This document shows, piece by piece, positions 21,053-31,846 of a stretch of DNA of 64,000 nt; position 1 is the first letter of the stretch, and each line of letters begins with the position of its first letter. A program made the translations under genes and the position numbers. The DNA lies in contig JAJOZX010001072.1 in the NCBI GenBank assembly GCA_023014485.1, forward strand, positions 455,001 through 519,000. The letters are read 5' to 3'. The notes below the pieces were generated by a model. The model ran no database searches, had not been told where the DNA came from, and saw only the letters and a program-made list of their open reading frames with translations. Origin of the DNA: Bathynomus jamesi (Eukaryota; Arthropoda; Malacostraca; Isopoda; Cirolanidae).

Positions 21053-23824
21053 AGAAAATGAAACGCTAATTGAAACACGATTTATTTAATAAACATATCA
21101 ACGAATTATTCAAGATATATATAACAATCACGGATTATGGTATCCAATTGGTACAGTATCATAGGTACCAGGCACCTGGTAACGTTTCCTATGGGTGTTA
21201 CGGCACACCTTCGTACCCCTAAGTTCCTTCACGCCCCCCAGCTTCTGCGCCCGAAAATTGTGGGTCCCCACAGTCAGTTGGGACGACTGGTCGCCCTCAT
21301 CTTCCAAGCACACTAGATCCTTCAACGAGTCAAACTTAACGACCCGTCGGTACGCCTAGTTAAGCATTATACCCTTAGCCTTCACGATATATTTCATATC
21401 CTCCCCCACCCTCACCCATAGCCCACAAGTTTTTGGACCTGTTGAGACAAAAGAGTCGGCGTATGCGATATCTCCATACTCATCCTTGATTTCATCAGTC
21501 AACTCTCCGAGGGATTTACCAATAGATGGCATGTATTTACCCTCCCTCGCTGTGAATATCACACTATCTGTGTCTGCGTAGAGAACTCTCCGCCCAAGAG
21601 AATGGAATAGATCCCAAAGTCTGATGCGTGTATGCGCCGTTGTGAAGCTGGCTACAGGTATGTTTGTAACACACGATGTGTGTGGCCAATTCGGTAGTGT
21701 ACTTTATTATGTACGTATTACCTACATTCATGATCTCCATGACCTCTTTATCGGGAGTCATAATCCCACACTTCGTTGTAACTTTGGGCTAGGTGAACGT
21801 TCCCCTTGCCTGTATTCTGTGCAAATTTTCCCCAAAGACCATTTACACACAACTTTATACGAAAGCTCTTGCCTGGGTTCTTTACAATTAGGGAACGGTC
21901 GAGTTGTATCCCTTCACGGTCACGGTAACGTTGAATAAGCCGATTTTTCATCTTCGGTGTCAACTCCTCGCAGATACCCTGATGGTTCTACCTTATCCTT
22001 CTAAAAAGTGTTTATATATGGCGTGAAAAGGTTGGGTAGCTTCTGAAACCTCCACACCTCATATATCTTCAATATTCTGTAGCCATGGCGAACGACTAGG
22101 AACAGCTCAGGGCTTACATAGATCCAGAATCATTGAACGCTTGATCTTGTTTATCCCTTCACGGTACTGCCCATCTGTTTCCATTCGTGCATCATACTCA
22201 TGCTCCCACAAGATCTTGTGAATGAACTGGGTGCCTATAAGCTGATCGCGGGTGCGGGTCCATGCAAGACTGTCGGCAGGAGATCTACCGTCGATATCTC
22301 CTACGATCCCCCACTCAGGACGGGGGCAGTCGTGCCACCAACAGCCGTTAAAGGAGTAACACAGTCTTCTCACCAGTGGCATGGTTTTTGCTTAGACCAT
22401 CAACCCAAAAAACACTACCATTAACCTTAATGGGTACTTCCCCCGTGTTGCGCGCATGGTTTATGTATATACCTGTCTGCTGCTGTATGTGTATGAGCCA
22501 GTAAATAGCCTTGTGCCCATAACTACGAGGGTTGTTTCTGTGAATGACGGCTAAGGATTGTAAGGATTATCTTCATTAAAACTGTTGTAGTAGCGGTCAA
22601 AATCTTCATGTTCACCTGTACTCATACATTCATAGTTAAAGTAATGTTTGGGTGGAGGTAGTCCTACGTAAATTAAAGTATCGCTAGTGAGGAAAGTGTA
22701 AGGGAAATACTCTTTTGAAACTTCGGCGGCTACGCCCATTACTTTGGATAGCTTTGCTAATTTACAAGGTGTGAATAATAGTGTCTTTAAACTGTACATT
22801 ACCTCTTATTTGCATCTGTATTAGTTTGTTGCCTCTTTTCAAGGGATCACTTGTAAATATCTCAGATGACTCGTGCTCAAGCAACTCCTTATAAAGGAAC
22901 TGTGTGTCAAATTTCGCCCCGTTATGGGCAAGAATATACATAGTAATTTTTTTTAACTTGTTCGCTAACTTGACAATATAGGACACAAAGAGTTTCACGG
23001 AACTGTCGTGTGCAATCGTTTTAAAAACGTTTGTCCGTTTACCACATTTGTGACACTCATCACACGTAGCCTCCATGCACTCATCGCATCGCAGATAGTC
23101 TGACTTACTGTACAAGTAGATGTGGGATAACCTCTTTGGTTTCAGCAACCGTATGTTTCTATATCGTAGTACACAGTTAAACAAAGTCTATTGTTAGGTT
23201 TAGCGTCTTTCATATAGCATACATGCTTTACTCCATCTGCCTTATATTTCTCATGGCATGTAGAACAGTGAATTTCATCACATTTATGCTTGAATTTCCC
23301 CCAATTATCCATCATATGAAACATACCACATTCACAGATTCTCATTTTCCTGCACGTGCCAATTGACTTATGAAGCTCAAAGCAATTATTATTGAAAAAT
23401 GTGCGTCTACACACATTACAGTCCCTCTTCTCAGCTTCAACTACACGGCTTTCACATTTGGAGCTTTTACACTGCTCACATACCATGTGACAATCTTTAC
23501 AATGTTTCACTGTATCATCCGCAAACTCGATACACCCCTTACACAAATCATGATGTCGTCCATATTTTCGACTTTTATCATAACTCGCGTAAAGGTCCCT
23601 TATATTACGGATGGGGAGATACGTTGTCCCTGACAGCCCTAAAATAAGTAGAGGTTTTGTTCGATCTCGCACTGCTTTTAAAAACATACACAGTCGAACG
23701 ACATTCATCCATTCCAAATACAACTATACGAACATTCCTACTCTACCCTTCTCAGCTCTTCAGGACAATGAATCTCAAACTTGCAAGCTGAAGCCAATTT
23801 ACGAGCACGCTGCACAACCGTAGG

Positions 23825-23839
23825 CAACCAAATTTTTTA
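23825..23839. repeat. Target-site duplication of LINE, left copy
   Basis: CAACCAAATTTTTTA, identical to 27,528-27,542. The first CAAC could be partly the element's (CAA)n tail, so at least 11-13 bp are a true TSD. Confidence 0.85.
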
Positions 23840-23963
23840 GAGCAATTTAGCAGAGAGGAGGGCAATTCATTTTCAGAACTCCAACAAAGAGAGCAAGACA
23901 AAATTGCATATTTGTTTATAAAGATTTGTTTATAAAAAACGTCTGAACAGGTACAGTAGTTAG

Positions 23964-26900
23964 AACAACGTGAAAAAAGTGTTAGCAGCTGACGAGGAAG
24001 CTTCTAAACAGTGGCTGCATCCTCCAGCGCAGGACACGTCAACGCGAAGAAGCGACGTCAAACCAAAACATCAACGCGCTGGTGGCCAAACTTCCTCAAA
24101 TCTCCGTGCAACGGGCTGTCTACGGTTGGCTAGACTGGCAGTCGACGGCCTGTTGCGTGGCACGGTCAGAGTGCCGATCGGCTCCCGGGGCCGGACCTAT
24201 TCTCAGCGTGCTATTTTTTCAATTACAGGGAACAATTGCGTGCTCTCCGAACTACTCTTACTCTCTGGCGACATTAAGACTAATCCAGGCCCCACTACAA
24301 CTTACACATGTCACCATACACAAAGACATAGACACAATAGCACCATGAGACACATACAGAAGTATAATATTAACATATTACAGTACAACGTAGATGGCCT
24401 CACAAACAAAATCATGCAGCTTAGGGAATTCGTACACAAACAAAACATTCACATAGCACTTATACAAGAAACAAAACTAAAACGCACACACAAAACACCC
24501 ACCATCCCTGACTTCACGGCGATCCGTCAAGATCGTACTGGGGGTAACGGGGGTGGACTCATCACTTACATACGTAAAAGCATTAGCTACACTGATGCTA
24601 CCCAAAACATTACAAACACAATCCAAGCAGATAACACGATAGAAATACAGGCAGTTAACATTAAAACACGCGCAAAACACAACACCACACTAATCAACAT
24701 TTACATCCCACCAGATAGTTCACCTCAGGCGCCAGCCAATTACAATCCACAGTTACACAATCTTGCCTCTCTCACTAATGTCATCTTAGGAGGAGACTTC
24801 AACGCCAAAGACACTAGTTGGTACCTGCACAACCAAAACAACACCAGAGGCGCCAACATAGCCACACAACTAAACAGCCTCTTCATTCTTAACAATACAG
24901 AAGAACATACACACATACCACATCAAGCAGGATACTCAAACTCCTCCCCAGACATAACGTTCTGTTCCCCCTCACTAGCAACACATACACAATGGAGAAC
25001 AGAAAAACAACTGTCATCAGACCACCTGCCCATCATCATTACAACACATTCTACACTCTGCCCCAACAGCCTTAGGCACACTTACAGAAATTACAAGAAA
25101 GCTGATTGGGAACAGTTCAAAATACAGACTGAGGAACAATTCACCACATTAAACAGCACACCCATCATAAACATCGATACAACACTCAAGACATTTAATC
25201 AGATTATCAATAATGCAAACAAATACATACCCAAGGGCAACATTAGGAAATACAACCCAAATTACACTAGAGAAATAGCCCACCTCATAAGGCAACGTAA
25301 CAACCTCAAATATAACACACAAACACCACACACAGAAGCCATAAAACAGCAGACACAACAGCTCAACACAGAAATAAACAACAAACTCAAAGAAAAACAA
25401 ACAGAAACATTCAGGGAATTCATAACAACACTAAACCACTCCACAAATACATACAGGCTATACAAGACTATAAACAGCATTACCCACTCTAACAGCGGCA
25501 TTCACACCTCACACGCGGCTATCTGTCGCAGCCAAAATAATATCCCAACATACACACAACAAGCTAACATTCTAGTTAATCACTACGCAAAGATAAGTCA
25601 CTTAAACAGAGACAACAACCAGAAACATGCAGACAGACAAACAGCCAGACACAAGAAAACCTACAGACTCGACATGACCATTACACCCTTCAATACAGAC
25701 CAGACCACCAAGATCATCAAAAACATTAAGAATTCGAAGGCTACTGGACCAGACAACATATCTAACATACACCTTAAACACTTGGGCCCACAAGGAATAT
25801 TAGCTCTCACAAATATCAGCACATATTCATACCAACACTGTATTATTCCTGACATATGGAAACAAGGTAAAATTATTACACTACTCAAACCAAACAAAAA
25901 TCCAACAGAACCAGCTTCCTATAGACCCATTACTTTACTATGCACACCTTCCAAAGTAACAGAAAGACTAATCTTACAAATCACCAACCCACACATACCA
26001 CTATCGCCTACTCAACATGGATTCAGACCTCACCACTCAACCACGACATTACTCACTAACCTCACGCAGCACATCATGGATGGCATCAACTCCAGAAGAC
26101 CAGCTCGCCGTACACTATTAGCAACAATAGACATTAGTAAAGCATTTGATGCTATCCCACGCTTCCCTCTCGTAAACAAAATACTCAACACAAACATGCA
26201 CAATAACACCAAAAGGTGGCTGAGCAACTATCTCTCAGGAAGATACTCACATGTCACATTTAATGGCAAGTCATCCAAAAACAAGCTTTTTCCGAACGGG
26301 GTCCCTCAAGGCTCTGTTCTCTCACCAACACTCTTCAACTTATACATGCATGACATTCCAACACCCATAGATAACAAGCTTACCTTATCATCATATGCAG
26401 ATGATATCACTATAACATCCACCCACAACAACATCGACACCGCTACAAATAACCTACAAACATACATAAACAGTATACAAGACTGGCTCACACACAATAG
26501 ACTCAAAGTAGCGCCCACAAAATCAACCATCACCTTGCTTACAAGCAACACAAAAGAACACCAGGTAATTCCACAGCTTACACTAAACAACATCAACATT
26601 CCACACACTCACAGAACCAAAATACTTGGTGTCACATACAACACATCATTATCTTTTGCAAACCACATTCAGGACATTAAAACCAAATGTACGTCAAGAC
26701 TTAACACGCTTAGGGTACTAACAGGCACAAACTTTGGACACCAGCAGGAAACAACATCACTCATATACAAACAATATATTCGCTCAGTTATGGACTATGC
26801 TAGCCCATGCTGGGCACCCATTATCTCAAACACACACATAAACACCTTACAAACAATACAAAACAACGCACTTCGTATCATTACAGGATGCACTCAAACA

Positions 26901-27164
26901 ACACCAATAGAACACCTGCACACAGAAACAAAAATACTAAAAGTTAGGGAACATTTAGACATGAGGGGAACACAATTCATGGCAGCAGCGACAACTAACC
27001 CACAACACCCTTGCCACTACACGTACAATCATGCACCAACACCTCGCACCATTAAGGTAACACCAGAGAGATATTATAACGAAATACTCCATTCCATACC
27101 ACGCCCCACAGACATCACACAGTACAGAAAACACATACACACACATCTAACCCACAAGCACTGA
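23964..27164 (+). CDS. LINE endonuclease-reverse transcriptase polyprotein with 2A-like motif
   Basis: The frame opens after TAG 23,961 and runs to TGA 27,164; the first in-frame ATG is at 24,345, so the start is unsettled. In order: a basic N-terminal stretch, a hydrophobic CVLSELLLLS leading to GDIKTNPGP (24,267-24,293), an apurinic endonuclease (NILQYNVDGL, ALIQETKL, LGGDFNAKDTSW, SSDHLPII), then the reverse transcriptase (LATIDISKAFDAI, PNGVPQGSVLSPTLF, SSYADDITI). All catalytic motifs look intact. After the stop a zinc-knuckle (CHLC ... IEHIMTDC, about 27,332-27,390) lies in another frame, so one indel has cut the C-terminus off. The enzyme nicks target DNA and reverse transcribes from the nick. 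Codon use is dominated by Asn, Thr, His and Lys. Confidence 0.88.
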   Translation, partial: NNVKKVLAADEEASKQWLHPPAQDTSTRRSDVKPKHQRAGGQTSSNLRATGCLRLARLAVDGLLRGTVRVPIGSRGRTYSQRAIFSITGNNCVLSELLLLSGDIKTNPGPTTTYTCHHTQRHRHNSTMRHIQKYNINILQYNVDGLTNKIMQLREFVHKQNIHIALIQETKLKRTHKTPTIPDFTAIRQDRTGGNGGGLITYIRKSISYTDATQNITNTIQADNTIEIQAVNIKTRAKHNTTLINIYIPPDSSPQAPANYNPQLHNLASLTNVILGGDFNAKDTSWYLHNQNNTRGANIATQLNSLFILNNTEEHTHIPHQAGYSNSSPDITFCSPSLATHTQWRTEKQLSSDHLPIIITTHSTLCPNSLRHTYRNYKKADWEQFKIQTEEQFTTLNSTPIINIDTTLKTFNQIINNANKYIPKGNIRKYNPNYTREIAHLIRQRNNLKYNTQTPHTEAIKQQTQQLNTEINNKLKEKQTETFREFITTLNHSTNTYRLYKTINSITHSNSGIHTSHAAICRSQNNIPTYTQQANILVNHYAKISHLNRDNNQKHADRQTARHKKTYRLDMTITPFNTDQTTKIIKNIKNSKATGPDNISNIHLKHLGPQGILALTNISTYSYQHCIIPDIWKQGKIITLLKPNKNPTEPASYRPITLLCTPSKVTERLILQITNPHIPLSPTQHGFRPHHSTTTLLTNLTQHIMDGINSRRPARRTLLATIDISKAFDAIPRFPLVNKILNTNMHNNTKRWLSNYLSGRYSHVTFNGKSSKNKLFPNGVPQGSVLSPTLFNLYMHDIPTPIDNKLTLSSYADDITITSTHNNIDTATNNLQTYINSIQDWLTHNRLKVAPTKSTITLLTSNTKEHQVIPQLTLNNINIPHTHRTKILGVTYNTSLSFANHIQDIKTKCTSRLNTLRVLTGTNFGHQQETTSLIYKQYIRSVMDYASPCWAPIISNTHINTLQTIQNNALRIITGCTQTTPIEHLHTETKILKVREHLDMRGTQFMAAATTNPQHPCHYTYNHAPTPRTIKVTPERYYNEILHSIPRPTDITQYRKHIHTHLTHKH
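24267..24293 (+). other. 2A-like ribosome-skipping motif in LINE ORF
   Basis: The residues are GDIKTNPGP, preceded by LLLLS. The core of known 2A peptides is D(V/I)ExNPGP; here Lys replaces Glu. It lies about 30 residues before the endonuclease, the same place as 2A motifs described in some other non-LTR elements. Confidence 0.75.
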
Positions 27165-27511
27165 CACGACTCGGTCCGAATGCGGTCCTAGGTGCGAAGC
27201 CGCCACCCATTAACAGGTCAGAGATCAGCCTGAGCAGATCGGATCGAGTTAACTTAGCACGATTCCGATGTGGACATCACCCCAACTTACGGACATATAA
27301 ACACAGACTAGACAACTCCATAGACGACACCTGCCACCTGTGCCAAGACACACCACAAACAATTGAACACATTATGACGGACTGTACCGCTCTAGCACAA
27401 CAACGAACACAACACAACATCACTAGTGCGCTGAACCTCTGGTCCACTCCGGAGAGGGCGATCGGTTACCTGCGTGCCGCCGGCTTGCTCGATCAGGGTG
27501 GGCTGATCGGC
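27165..27511 (+). pseudogene. Displaced LINE C-terminal zinc-knuckle segment
   Basis: A different frame from the main ORF reads RCGHHPNLRTYKHRLD, then CHLCQDTPQTIEHIMTDC and a short tail ending at TAA about 27,512. C-x2-C-x9-H-x4-C is the usual arrangement at the C-terminus of I/Jockey/R1-type proteins. Confidence 0.7.
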
Positions 27512-28036
27512 TAAACAACAACAACAACAACCAAATTTTTTACGTCCGTGTATTTAGTACAGTAAACATACCGGCCAAGACTAATGCGATAAAGCCACAA
27601 CCACGATCGGCGTTTATATGCCGTCTGTAAATAGCCTGAGAATTGAAGTTAAGCGTATAAGGTGTGGCACTATGACCCGCAACACGGAATACACGGTAAA
27701 TATCTACCGTGAAGTTGTCCATAGTGAAGGCTGTACTACTTTGAGAGGCCTGCATTATACGGCCTAATATATATACTCTATATCTACAGCTGTCAAGCGT
27801 CTGAATGGTATTACTACCCAAAAATCATCTACATTCCCGTCATCTGACCCAAACCCGAAGGACAGCCTCTTCCTGACTTCACGTCCGTCGCTGTTCTGAA
27901 GGACAAATTCCACAATGCGTTGAACTACGCGCCGTAGTCTGTGTTCAACACCATTGCTATACATGGATCCAGGGTCAACTCTGACTACGTACCGATTTCT
28001 AGTCAGGGCATGGGTGGGGGTGGCGGTGCGCACCAA

Positions 28037-28480
28037 CTCTAATATTATACCTTCCTCTACAACACGAGAAGCTGTTGCTGCTCTTGTGGAGGATGTGTCC
28101 GGAATTGAAAAGGAATAAGGGTACGTATTTTTATTTGTGGAGGGAGCTCGTGTGCGGGTTGTGTCATAATACGTAGAGGGTTGGGGCTCTATTACTGGGG
28201 GTCTAAAACTTATGCACTGCTGGCACGTTTTATACCTGACGTGGAAGGCTCTTTGAACTGTCGCGTGGTGGTGCTACGGATGTCGCTGGTGTGGGCTTGT
28301 CAGCGAGGGTGGAGTCTGACCACAACTACACTGTCATCGGGGTCGTCTGTAATATCGATGATGGGGACATGATGCTGTACCTCATCGTCATTCACGGTTC
28401 TGTGGAAGAAGAGGAAAAACAAGAATGGTGAATATAAGGAATACAACTTAAATTTTATTATATTTTGTAAATGTTCCACT
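28037..28480. other. Divergent intergenic region between polB and ATPase
   Basis: The polB N-terminus probably extends leftward into this stretch on the minus strand (an acidic low-complexity stretch DITDDPDDSVVVV at about 28,310-28,360). The ATPase starts on the plus strand at about 28,481-28,502. Any shared promoter must lie here; I see no clear TATA element. Confidence 0.4.
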
Positions 28481-29130
28481 TTGGGGTGTGACGTGTTAGA
28501 GATGGATTCTGTAGAAAAATTCAAGTTCACGAGCCCGTCCACGTGTATTATATCTGACCCTACAGTATGTGGTAAAATTGTGTTTATGCTTAAAATCATT
28601 AAAGATAATGGGGAGATGTCCTCAAAATTTGTGCATAAAGTTATATGGTGCTATTCGACGTACCAGTCAGTATTCAACGAGTACGAAGATAATATTTTGT
28701 TCCACAAAGGCGTATATGACGTTTATTCGTTAAAGGGAAATGAACATACAATCATTGTAATTGACGATCTCATGTTAGAAATGGATAAACGTTTGCCGAG
28801 ACATTTACAGTGTTCTCCCACCATCTTAACATAAGCGTGTTCTTCATCAATCAGACTTTGTTTTTCAAAAACAGATACATGCGCGATGTGTCGTTGAATA
28901 CACAATATCTAGTCTTATTCGGACAACGTAGAGATGTGTCACAAATTTGGGCATTAGCCAATCAAATGCTCCAGAATCAGCGTAAGGAGTTTTTGGAAGT
29001 TTATAAAGAAGCTACAAGTGAACGTTACGGATATTTGCTTTTTGACCTTCACTCACGAAACACATTTAGGGTGCTTTTAAGAACGAATATATTCCCAAAC
29101 CAGCCTGAAACGGTGTATATTCCAGAATGA
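28481..29130 (+). pseudogene. Polinton genome-packaging ATPase (FtsK/HerA, A32-like)
   Basis: The first piece (28,481-28,834) has a Walker A-like region DPTVCGKIVFML at about 28,555-28,590 and a Walker B region IIVIDDLM near 28,760. The second piece (to TGA 29,128-29,130) continues in another frame with INQTLFFKNRYMRDVSLNTQ and ends at VYIPE. The order and the ends fit Polinton packaging ATPases, which drive DNA into the capsid. One frameshift lies near 28,815-28,834. The Walker A loop is degenerate: the Thr/Ser after the Lys is Ile, and the leading Gly is Asp. The downstream small ORF overlaps its stop by ATGA. Confidence 0.82.
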
Positions 29131-29441
29131 CAAAGAGGCTAAAGAAATACTATGAATTAATAAAAATATATCATCGACTGCCCCGGGTACTACAGCAGAT
29201 GTTTTTTGAAAACATCGACTCGCACTTTTTAAAATGCATCTGTGAAATCTGTATTAATGTTATAAATTGTAATGTATCAATGAAGCCTCCTTAGAAGGCT
29301 CGCCTACGCCGTTACAAGAACATAATACGTACACTCGCTCGTAAAAGTCAAACTGTGGTGAAAAAAAAAACCGAATTATTGTACAAAGAGGGGGTCATTC
29401 CTCCCCATCTTATTTTCAGTTTTGGTGCCTTTACTGATTAA
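29127..29441 (+). pseudogene. Small basic Polinton protein (pX-like), one stop
   Basis: ATG 29,127 overlaps the ATPase stop as ATGA. The frame has one TAG (near 29,292) and then continues in the same frame to TAA 29,439-29,441. The second half is basic (LRRYKNIIRTLARKSQ, VVKKKTELLYKEGV) and ends hydrophobic (HLIFSFGAFTD). The layout resembles the short basic-plus-hydrophobic proteins of Polintons and adintoviruses that have been compared to adenovirus pX. That identity is tentative. Confidence 0.45.
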
Positions 29442-29450
29442 ATTAATATA

Positions 29451-30191
29451 ATGAAAAAGTGGTAGTGATTCCACACGAGGTGTATGCTTCACTGCAAAGT
29501 TCAAAGAGTCCAGACACGATTCCAGAACGACATAAAAGCAGGATTAAAAGAATGGAAAGCGAATTGTTTACCCTATTAAAAGTGAAAAATCACCTGGTGT
29601 GAAAAGAATTTTATACCAAGAAGCTCTGCAGAAATTTCTTCATGAGTACGAAAATTATAAGAATCCGACAGAGATCCCCGTGGTTATTAGGCACAGCACG
29701 GACAACGATGAGCATGGCGACATAGGACCTGGGCCCGACGTTAGAGCTGACCAGTCAAAGCATAATGGCTGGCTCCACAACATATCGAACATGTATTAAA
29801 AAGCAGCCTCCCACATACATTGAGGAATAAAAGTTCAAGTCTTTATAATCTTTTGAATGAGGATCCCAACATACATTGGACCGATACAGGTGAGATCATT
29901 GTGGAAGGAACAAAGGTACAGGGCTCGAATATCGTTGACATCGTCCATGATCTGGTGAGAAAGTGGGATAGGTCATCACCATCAGGATGGAAGCATATTA
30001 AAGCAAGGCTACAAGTAAATGTCTCCAAAACAATGATCAGAAATCTAACAGTTAAAAGAGTGGAGCATACTTCGCATGTGCCACAACTGAGAACGCCATC
30101 ACCCCCAGTGGTAGCATCTCTGAAGAGGGGAAAGAAGAGACCAAACAACAACGACCATCCCTCTCCACGTACCTCTAAAATACGCAAATAG
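29451..30191 (+). pseudogene. Conserved Polinton protein of unknown role
   Basis: ATG 29,451 begins MKKVVVIPHEVYASL, 9 bp after the preceding stop. The frame breaks before 29,599 and again near 29,800. The last piece (29,820-30,191) has LLNEDPNIHWTDTGEIIVEG and a basic, Pro-rich tail (LKRGKKRPNNND). The start (Lys/Val then coiled-coil-like residues) and the D-x-x-I-x-W block match a protein usually found in Polintons between the ATPase and integrase. No catalytic motif is apparent; a virion or DNA-binding role is possible. Confidence 0.6.
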
Positions 30192-31144
30192 TTAACATAT
30201 TAAGAAGACGTTATTATGACATTTTTATCCCAGCCTCTTACAGAGGCGTTGATAGACTGTATAGAAGTGCTTACAATGATGGAGTAGGGAAAAGAGAGAT
30301 GTTGAGAGGTTTTCGCGGGGGCAGGACGCTTATACTCTTCATAAGCTGGTGAGAAAAAGGTTTAAAACAGCCAAGACAACCGCGGCCTCGATTGACTCTA
30401 TTTGACAAGCGGATTTAACAGACATGCAGAGATACTTAGTGTATGATGATGGCTACCGCTACATCCTATTCATAATAGGTGTATTCTCTACATATCTGTG
30501 GTTAATTCCTCTGAAAAATAAATCGCCTGAAACAGTTGCTAAAACCACCAAAACGTTGATGTTGAAAGAAAACAGGATTCCTGGCTATTTTTGTACGGAT
30601 ATGGGGAAAGAATTTATAGGCCGAGCTTTTCAGAAAATGTTGTCACAGTTTAATATCAGTTACTACACTAGCAATTCTATACATAAGGCCTTTTTAGTTG
30701 AAAAAGTTCAATGTACCATAAAATCATAAAGGAACGTATGCATCGCTATTTTACACATAAAAACACAGATATATAGACATTCTAGAGTCACTGGCCTCAT
30801 CATACAACCGATCACATCACCGGGCGATTGGGACAACACCGAATGAGATTTTAGAAAGAGTTACGCACGCAGAGCGTGATGTGCGAACAGATATTCATAG
30901 AGCACCGCCACACGTTGTGCGTTTCAAAATCAGTGATTATGTAAGGCTGTCGCGTTCAGGAAATAAATTCGCGAAGGGATTTGAGCAAGGTTGGACACGT
31001 GAGATTTTTAAAATTAGGGCTATGAGACCTAAAGGCGAGATAATGATGTATTACGTTGAAGATTTGAATGGGGAAGAAATTGCAGGAAACTTTTGCGGCA
31101 AGGAGCTACAGAAAGTAACATTTGATTTAGAAAAAAACGTTTAA
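30192..31144 (+). pseudogene. int: Polinton retroviral-type (DDE) integrase
   Basis: Integrase that would insert the element DNA. A weak N-terminal zone near 30,228-30,300 (PASYRGVDRLYRSAY) leads to the core. The first Asp is in QADLTD (30,412), directly after an in-frame TGA where a Trp is usual. The core (30,424-30,729) has YILFIIGVFSTYLWLIPLKN, CTDMGKEFIG (second Asp) and LVEKVQ (Glu). The C-terminal module (30,881-31,144, another frame) reads RFKISDYVRLSRSGNKFAKG and YYVEDLNGEEIAG, an SH3/chromo-like DNA-binding region seen in Polinton integrases. There is at least one stop and one frameshift. Catalytic residues are recognisable. Confidence 0.85.
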
Positions 31145-31232
31145 AATTGGAAAAATTTTAGGCAGCAAAGGTTCAAGAATGTGAAAAATGTAGCTGGTAA
31201 AATGGTTGGGGTACCCAGAAAGCTTCAACACC

Positions 31233-31240
31233 TATATAAA
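31233..31240 (+). promoter_or_regulatory. TATA-like element before the minor-capsid-like gene
   Basis: TATATAAA lies 37 bp upstream of ATG 31,277, suggesting a separate promoter within the Polinton plus-strand cluster. Confidence 0.4.
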
Positions 31241-31846
31241 AGCTGATGCAGTGTTGAAGGTTAAATAGTATGCAACATGGTGCCTAACCATATTTACATC
31301 ACACTCCCGTACACTTCTTCTCTCTGTACATCCGAACAACACCCTGACCAACTTTGTAACAGAACTCCATGGACCCATTGAATTGGGTCGTGATACGTAT
31401 GAGGTTGGAATATGCGAAATTCAGTTGGATACCCTTTTTTTAAGTACTGCTTATAAAGAACCTGTTTTCACAGTTCTTAGAGACTGTAATGAGTGTGAAA
31501 AGGCAGGGGTAACTCGGAATGAAATCATGCGTACTGTAGGTGTATCATGCTCATTGAAGCGCGAATTTAAAGATTGGTAGTATGTATTCCTATGTAAAAT
31601 TAAATTTTAGGAGGGGTTTGTTTTCTTGAACTTTTACTAAAGATCACGTTTAAGTGTTCAAATTTCCATTTTTTCGTTTTCCGGTTATGTACAGAACAAC
31701 TGTTCAGGACACACTGTAGTACAAATGTAACAGACCGGTTTCTTACCAAACAAAACCATTGTAACAGTTGTTATAGGCTACTAGAGTTTCACTGTGATAA
31801 TTTTCTATGTTTCAGATACAAAACTTGCTGAAGATTGTGTAGCCAC

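Larger units (their letters stand above)
23840..27527 (+). mobile_element. APE-type non-LTR retrotransposon (3,688 bp) inserted in polB
   Basis: Flanked by a 15-bp direct repeat, ending in an (AAC)n tail at 27,514-27,530. It encodes one long endonuclease-reverse transcriptase frame plus a displaced C-terminal zinc-knuckle segment. The ORF strand is strikingly rich in A and C and poor in G. The zinc knuckle after the reverse transcriptase suggests the I/Jockey/R1 group. Whether the 5' end is full-length is not clear. Confidence 0.88.
21128..28036 (-). pseudogene. polB: Polinton protein-primed family B DNA polymerase, split by a LINE
   Basis: Family B polymerase that would copy the element. 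The N-terminal part lies at 27,543-28,036, then the LINE (23,840-27,527), then the rest from 23,824 down to 21,128. Visible in order: Cys-rich segment (HCKDCHMVCEQCKSSKC), exonuclease YYDIET (near 23,150), exonuclease AHNGAKFD (near 22,930), GCWWHDCP (near 22,345), KLCVNGLWGKFAQN (near 21,850, motif B) and YADTDSVIF (near 21,570, motif C), then the C-terminal YDTVPIGYHN. Frames shift near 23,160 and 22,790 and again before motifs B and C. I cannot find motif A (DxxSLYP) between GCWWHDCP and motif B; about 22,110 looks like a deletion joint. The enzyme is dead. The start is uncertain; a low-complexity N-terminus may reach about 28,400. Confidence 0.88.

Noticed and set aside
29843..30187. Minus-strand ORF of 114 codons
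   Set aside because: Antisense to the Polinton protein at 29,451-30,191, with no motif of its own.
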